Assembly (NCBI RefSeq): GCF_030519355.1 | Contig: NZ_JAUMKC010000008.1 | Location: 166,163 to 230,162 of the forward strand | Source: Mucilaginibacter sp. L3T2-6 | GTDB lineage: Bacteria; Bacteroidota; Bacteroidia; Sphingobacteriales; Sphingobacteriaceae | Reading direction: 5' to 3' | Length of the DNA stretch: 64,000 nucleotides | Shown here: positions 61,680 through 64,000 of the stretch, one piece after another | Layout of the letters: every line of letters starts with the position of its first letter | How positions within the stretch are numbered: position 1 is the first letter of the stretch | The notes under the pieces: model-generated | The model's input: the letters and a program-made list of their open reading frames with translations, nothing else | What the model was told of the DNA's origin: nothing | Database searches by the model: none | Position numbers and translations under genes: made by a program

Positions 61680-62117
61680 CTATTCTTCAATAACGTCGAT
61701 GCCTAAAATTTTATCACCCTGGCGAATGGCGTCAACCACGTCAACATTCTCAACTACTTTACCAAACACGGTATGGTTGCGGTCAAGGTGAGCTGTATTC
61801 TGACGACTATGGCAGATAAAGAACTGCGAACCGCCTGTATTGCGGCCTGCGTGCGCCATCGATAAAACACCACGGTCGTGGTATTGATTATCGCCGGTAA
61901 GCTCGCAATCAATTTTATAACCCGGTCCGCCTGCGCCTGTACCGGTTGGGTCGCCGCCCTGTATAACGAAATTAGGGATAACCCTGTGGAAAGTTACATT
62001 ATTATAAAATCCCGACTTTGCCAGCTTCTGAAAGTTGGCAACCGTATTCGGTGCATCCTTGTCGAAAAACTCAACGGTCATGTCGCCTTTTTCGGTTCTG
62101 ATTATTGCTTTGCTCAT
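61680..62117 (-). CDS. Cyclophilin-type peptidyl-prolyl isomerase
   Basis: A 145-residue cyclophilin from the ATG at 62117; a longer frame to 62210 adds a spurious leader. The core is complete: [33 protein letters not shown] holds the catalytic Arg, followed by [19 protein letters not shown] and HTVFGKVV. There is no signal peptide, so it is cytoplasmic. It speeds Xaa-Pro isomerisation during folding. A TACCTTTG element sits 20 bases upstream of the ATG. Confidence 0.95.
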   Translation of the reverse strand: MSKAIIRTEKGDMTVEFFDKDAPNTVANFQKLAKSGFYNNVTFHRVIPNFVIQGGDPTGTGAGGPGYKIDCELTGDNQYHDRGVLSMAHAGRNTGGSQFFICHSRQNTAHLDRNHTVFGKVVENVDVVDAIRQGDKILGIDVIEE

Positions 62118-62136
62118 TTTATTTAAAGATAGATGG

Positions 62137-62144
62137 CAAAGGTA
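62137..62144 (-). promoter_or_regulatory. Candidate -7 element for the cyclophilin gene
   Basis: TACCTTTG on the minus strand ends 19 bases before the ATG. No clear -33 TTG. Confidence 0.35.
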
Positions 62145-62257
62145 ATAATTTGGGTGAAAGGTGGAAAGGTTAAAGGCGAAAGGTTTGAAACGGGCACCTA
62201 AAACTGACAATACAATATTTATTTATTCGTTACATTTGGATACCAGTATAAAACAAA

Positions 62258-63529
62258 GTGATCAGGACATTCAGTTTCAAATACCTTTTACCTTTCTCCT
62301 TTCTGCTTCTGCCTCTTTTCACAAGGGCCGCTTCCATATTAATCCCGATGGACGAGGAGCAAAAAGATCACCTGAAGTCATACGGTATTGCTTTCTGGAC
62401 ATTGAAGAACGGCGAGGTGATAGACTGGCTGCTGAACTACCGCGGCGGCAGCTTTTTGATGCCTTATAATAAAAATGTGGAGGATGAGTGCAAAATACGC
62501 GGCGTAAGTTACGAGGTTGTTGCCGATGCAAAAGTAAACCAGATTTTAGCCGAGGTGAGCGATCCGTCCGTCAATATGGATGTGGTGAAATTGGAAAAGG
62601 CGCCGAAGATTGCTGTTTACTCGCCCAAGAATAAATTGCCCTGGGACGATGCAGTAACCCTGGTTTTGAAATATGCGGAAATTCCTTACGATGTGATTTA
62701 TGATGAAGAGGTAATTCGCGGCGACCTGCCTAAGTATGATTGGCTGCATTTGCACCACGAGGATTTTACGGGGCAATACAGCAAATTTTACGGCGCCTTT
62801 CGTTATGAGCAATGGTATAATGATGATATACGCATACAGGAAGCAACTGCGCACAAACTTGGCTTTAAAAAGGTATCGAAGATGAAACTGGCTGTTGCCG
62901 AGCACATCCGCGATTTCTGCGCCGGCGGCGGCTTTTTGTTTGCAATGTGCTCTGGTACGGATACTTTCGACATAGCGCTGGCAGCTTCCAATACCGACAT
63001 CTGCGAGCAAATGTTCGACGGTGACGGCGCTGATCCTGCTGCGCAGTCAAAGCTGGATTTTAGCCAGACTTTTGCCTTTCAGAATTTCCAGCTGGATATG
63101 AATCCGATGTCGCACCAGTTCAGCAATATCGACGTTACCGCTACCCGCCAGGTAGAACGCACCCGGGATTTTTTTACCTTGTTCGATTTTTCGGCCAAAT
63201 GGGACGTGGTGCCAAGCATGCTTACTCAAAACCATGACAAGGTTATAAAGGGATTTATGGGCCTCACTACAGCCTTTAATAAATCGCTGCTGAAGCCTAA
63301 TGTAACCATTATGGGCGAAATGAAAAGCAACAACGAGGTGCGCTATATTCATGGCGAATATGGCAAAGGCCAGTGGACATTCTACGGCGGCCACGACCCC
63401 GAAGATTACCAGCACATTGTAGGCGACCCGCCAACAGATCTTAAGCTGCACCCCAATTCGCCCGGGTACAGGCTTATACTAAACAATGTACTGTTTCCTG
63501 CAGCGAAGAAAAAGAAACAGAAAACGTGA
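62258..63529 (+). CDS. Exported Bacteroidota protein of unknown function
   Basis: A 423-residue protein with a signal peptide (about 1-24, FLLLPLFTRAAS). The mature part starts ILIPMDEEQKDHLKSYGIAFW and includes WLLNYRGGSFLMPY. The middle has an alpha/beta segment (APKIAVYSPKNKLPWDDAVTLVL, then FCAGGGFLFAMCSG) that recalls a class I glutamine-amidotransferase-like fold, with a Cys in the AMCSG turn; no clean triad is visible. Relatives are, as I recall, often labelled asparagine synthetase B, but no AsnB motif (Cys2, SGGLDS) is present. The C-terminus is Lys-rich (AAKKKKQKT), and its last codons are copied in the downstream tandem array. Confidence 0.65.
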   Translation: MIRTFSFKYLLPFSFLLLPLFTRAASILIPMDEEQKDHLKSYGIAFWTLKNGEVIDWLLNYRGGSFLMPYNKNVEDECKIRGVSYEVVADAKVNQILAEVSDPSVNMDVVKLEKAPKIAVYSPKNKLPWDDAVTLVLKYAEIPYDVIYDEEVIRGDLPKYDWLHLHHEDFTGQYSKFYGAFRYEQWYNDDIRIQEATAHKLGFKKVSKMKLAVAEHIRDFCAGGGFLFAMCSGTDTFDIALAASNTDICEQMFDGDGADPAAQSKLDFSQTFAFQNFQLDMNPMSHQFSNIDVTATRQVERTRDFFTLFDFSAKWDVVPSMLTQNHDKVIKGFMGLTTAFNKSLLKPNVTIMGEMKSNNEVRYIHGEYGKGQWTFYGGHDPEDYQHIVGDPPTDLKLHPNSPGYRLILNNVLFPAAKKKKQKT

Positions 63530-64000
63530 GAGTGACCAGAGATCAGTGGTCAGAGATTAGGAAAAACCGATCTCCCCATTTTGCTCATTCCAACTAATCT
63601 CTGATCTTTAATCTAGAAAGAAACAGAAAACGTGAGGTTGAGTGACCAGAGATCAGAGATTAGGAAAAACCGATCTCCCCATTTTGCTCATTCCAACTAA
63701 TCTCTGATCTCTAATCTAGAAAGAAACAGAAAACATGAGGTTGAGTGACCAGAGATCAGTGGTCAGATTAGGAAAAACCGATCTTCCCATTTTGCTCATT
63801 CCAACTAATCTCTGATCTCTAATCTGGAAAGAAACAGAAAACGTGAGGTTGAGTGACCAGAGATCAGTGGTCAGAGATTAGGAAAAACCGATCTTCCCAT
63901 TTTGCTCATTCCAACTAATCTCCGATCTCTAATCTGGAAAGAAACAGAAAACGTGAGGTTGAGTGACCAGAGATCAGTGGTCAGAGATTAGGAAAAACCG
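63512..64000. repeat. Tandem array of about 106-bp units overlapping the gene end
   Basis: AAGAAACAGAAAACGTGA occurs at 63512, 63618, 63721 (one change), 63829 and 63939, giving periods of 103-110 bp. Each unit continues with AGAGATCAGTGGTCAGAGAT and, after a constant AAAAACCGATCT stretch, the complementary CTAATCTCTGATCTCTAATC, so each folds as a hairpin with 7-nt substructure. The first copy of the 18-mer is the real 3' end and stop codon of the gene. The array runs off the window. Confidence 0.92.

Noticed and set aside
63512..64000. Right-edge repeats as a CRISPR array
   Set aside because: The whole 103-110 bp unit is repeated with no unique spacers, the unit includes a copy of the gene end, and no cas gene is near.
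1..64000. tRNA, rRNA or riboswitch genes
   Set aside because: I looked for T-arm GGTTCGAATCC-type motifs, acceptor pairing and known aptamer cores in the gaps and found none convincing. A covariance-model search would be decisive.

Overview
The window looks like chromosomal DNA of a Bacteroidota, most likely family Sphingobacteriaceae (Mucilaginibacter/Pedobacter-like). The pointers are a type IX secretion C-terminal domain on a large extracellular protein, many lipoproteins with a Cys-Lys-Lys lipobox, a Wzi-type barrel, an outer-membrane receptor with a carboxypeptidase-like N-terminal domain, GH16/GH13/GH127 glycosidases, DUF5606, and TAnnTTTG-type -7 promoter elements. No rRNA or tRNA gene was recognised. 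Genus and species are inferred, not shown.

Layout. 0-5 kb (minus strand): a small Lar-like zinc protein, a six-repeat NHL protein exported by type IX secretion, a GH16 glucanase, and an overlapping pair of a CdiI-like immunity protein and an exported chorismate mutase. 5-11.4 kb (plus): a DUF885 peptidase-like protein, a membrane VWA protein overlapping a TRIC-type channel, and an acyltransferase-3. 11.5-16.3 kb: carA, panB, an RluA-type pseudouridine synthase, a PIN toxin/antitoxin pair and a YiaK-like dehydrogenase. 16.5-25.5 kb: a lipoprotein, purN, purH and the cell-shape cluster mreB-mreC-mreD-PBP2-rodA, in which mreC to rodA overlap one another. 25.5-33 kb: an acidic-linker protein, thymidine kinase, a lone receiver domain, a GH13 lipoprotein and a GH127 arabinofuranosidase-like enzyme. 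33-42.4 kb (minus): fabG, a CWC zinc protein, a Ser/Thr kinase with an unrecognised C-terminal region, nrdA, nrdB, msrB, a zinc-ribbon protein with a lost HExxH site, and sucD. 42.4-49 kb (minus): a dicarboxylate symporter, three paralogous lipoproteins in tandem, and a Wzi-like barrel. 49.5-63.5 kb: leuS, an outer-membrane receptor, a membrane-anchored MutS-like ATPase, rlmH, an Asp/Asn hydroxylase, a CDF zinc exporter, DUF5606, cyclophilin and an exported protein of unknown function. The right edge is a tandem array of about 106-bp units.

Main observation. leuS (1118 codons) carries an in-frame insertion of about 182 codons that encodes a complete DUF559 (restriction-endonuclease-like fold) domain. 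The insertion is bounded by 34-bp terminal inverted repeats that match at 32 of 34 positions. Each repeat contains its own 7-bp stem-loop, and an imperfect 9-bp direct repeat flanks the insertion. This looks like a small REP-type mobile element with its own nuclease-like protein that has become an extra domain of an essential tRNA synthetase. It is the best candidate here for an undescribed system.

The intergenic DNA is unusually rich in structured repeats: short-period (7-9 nt) inverted repeats of several unrelated sequences between genes, two diverged copies of a roughly 150-bp cruciform element, several REP-like hairpins, and the tandem array at the right edge whose unit includes a copy of the last codons of the preceding gene.
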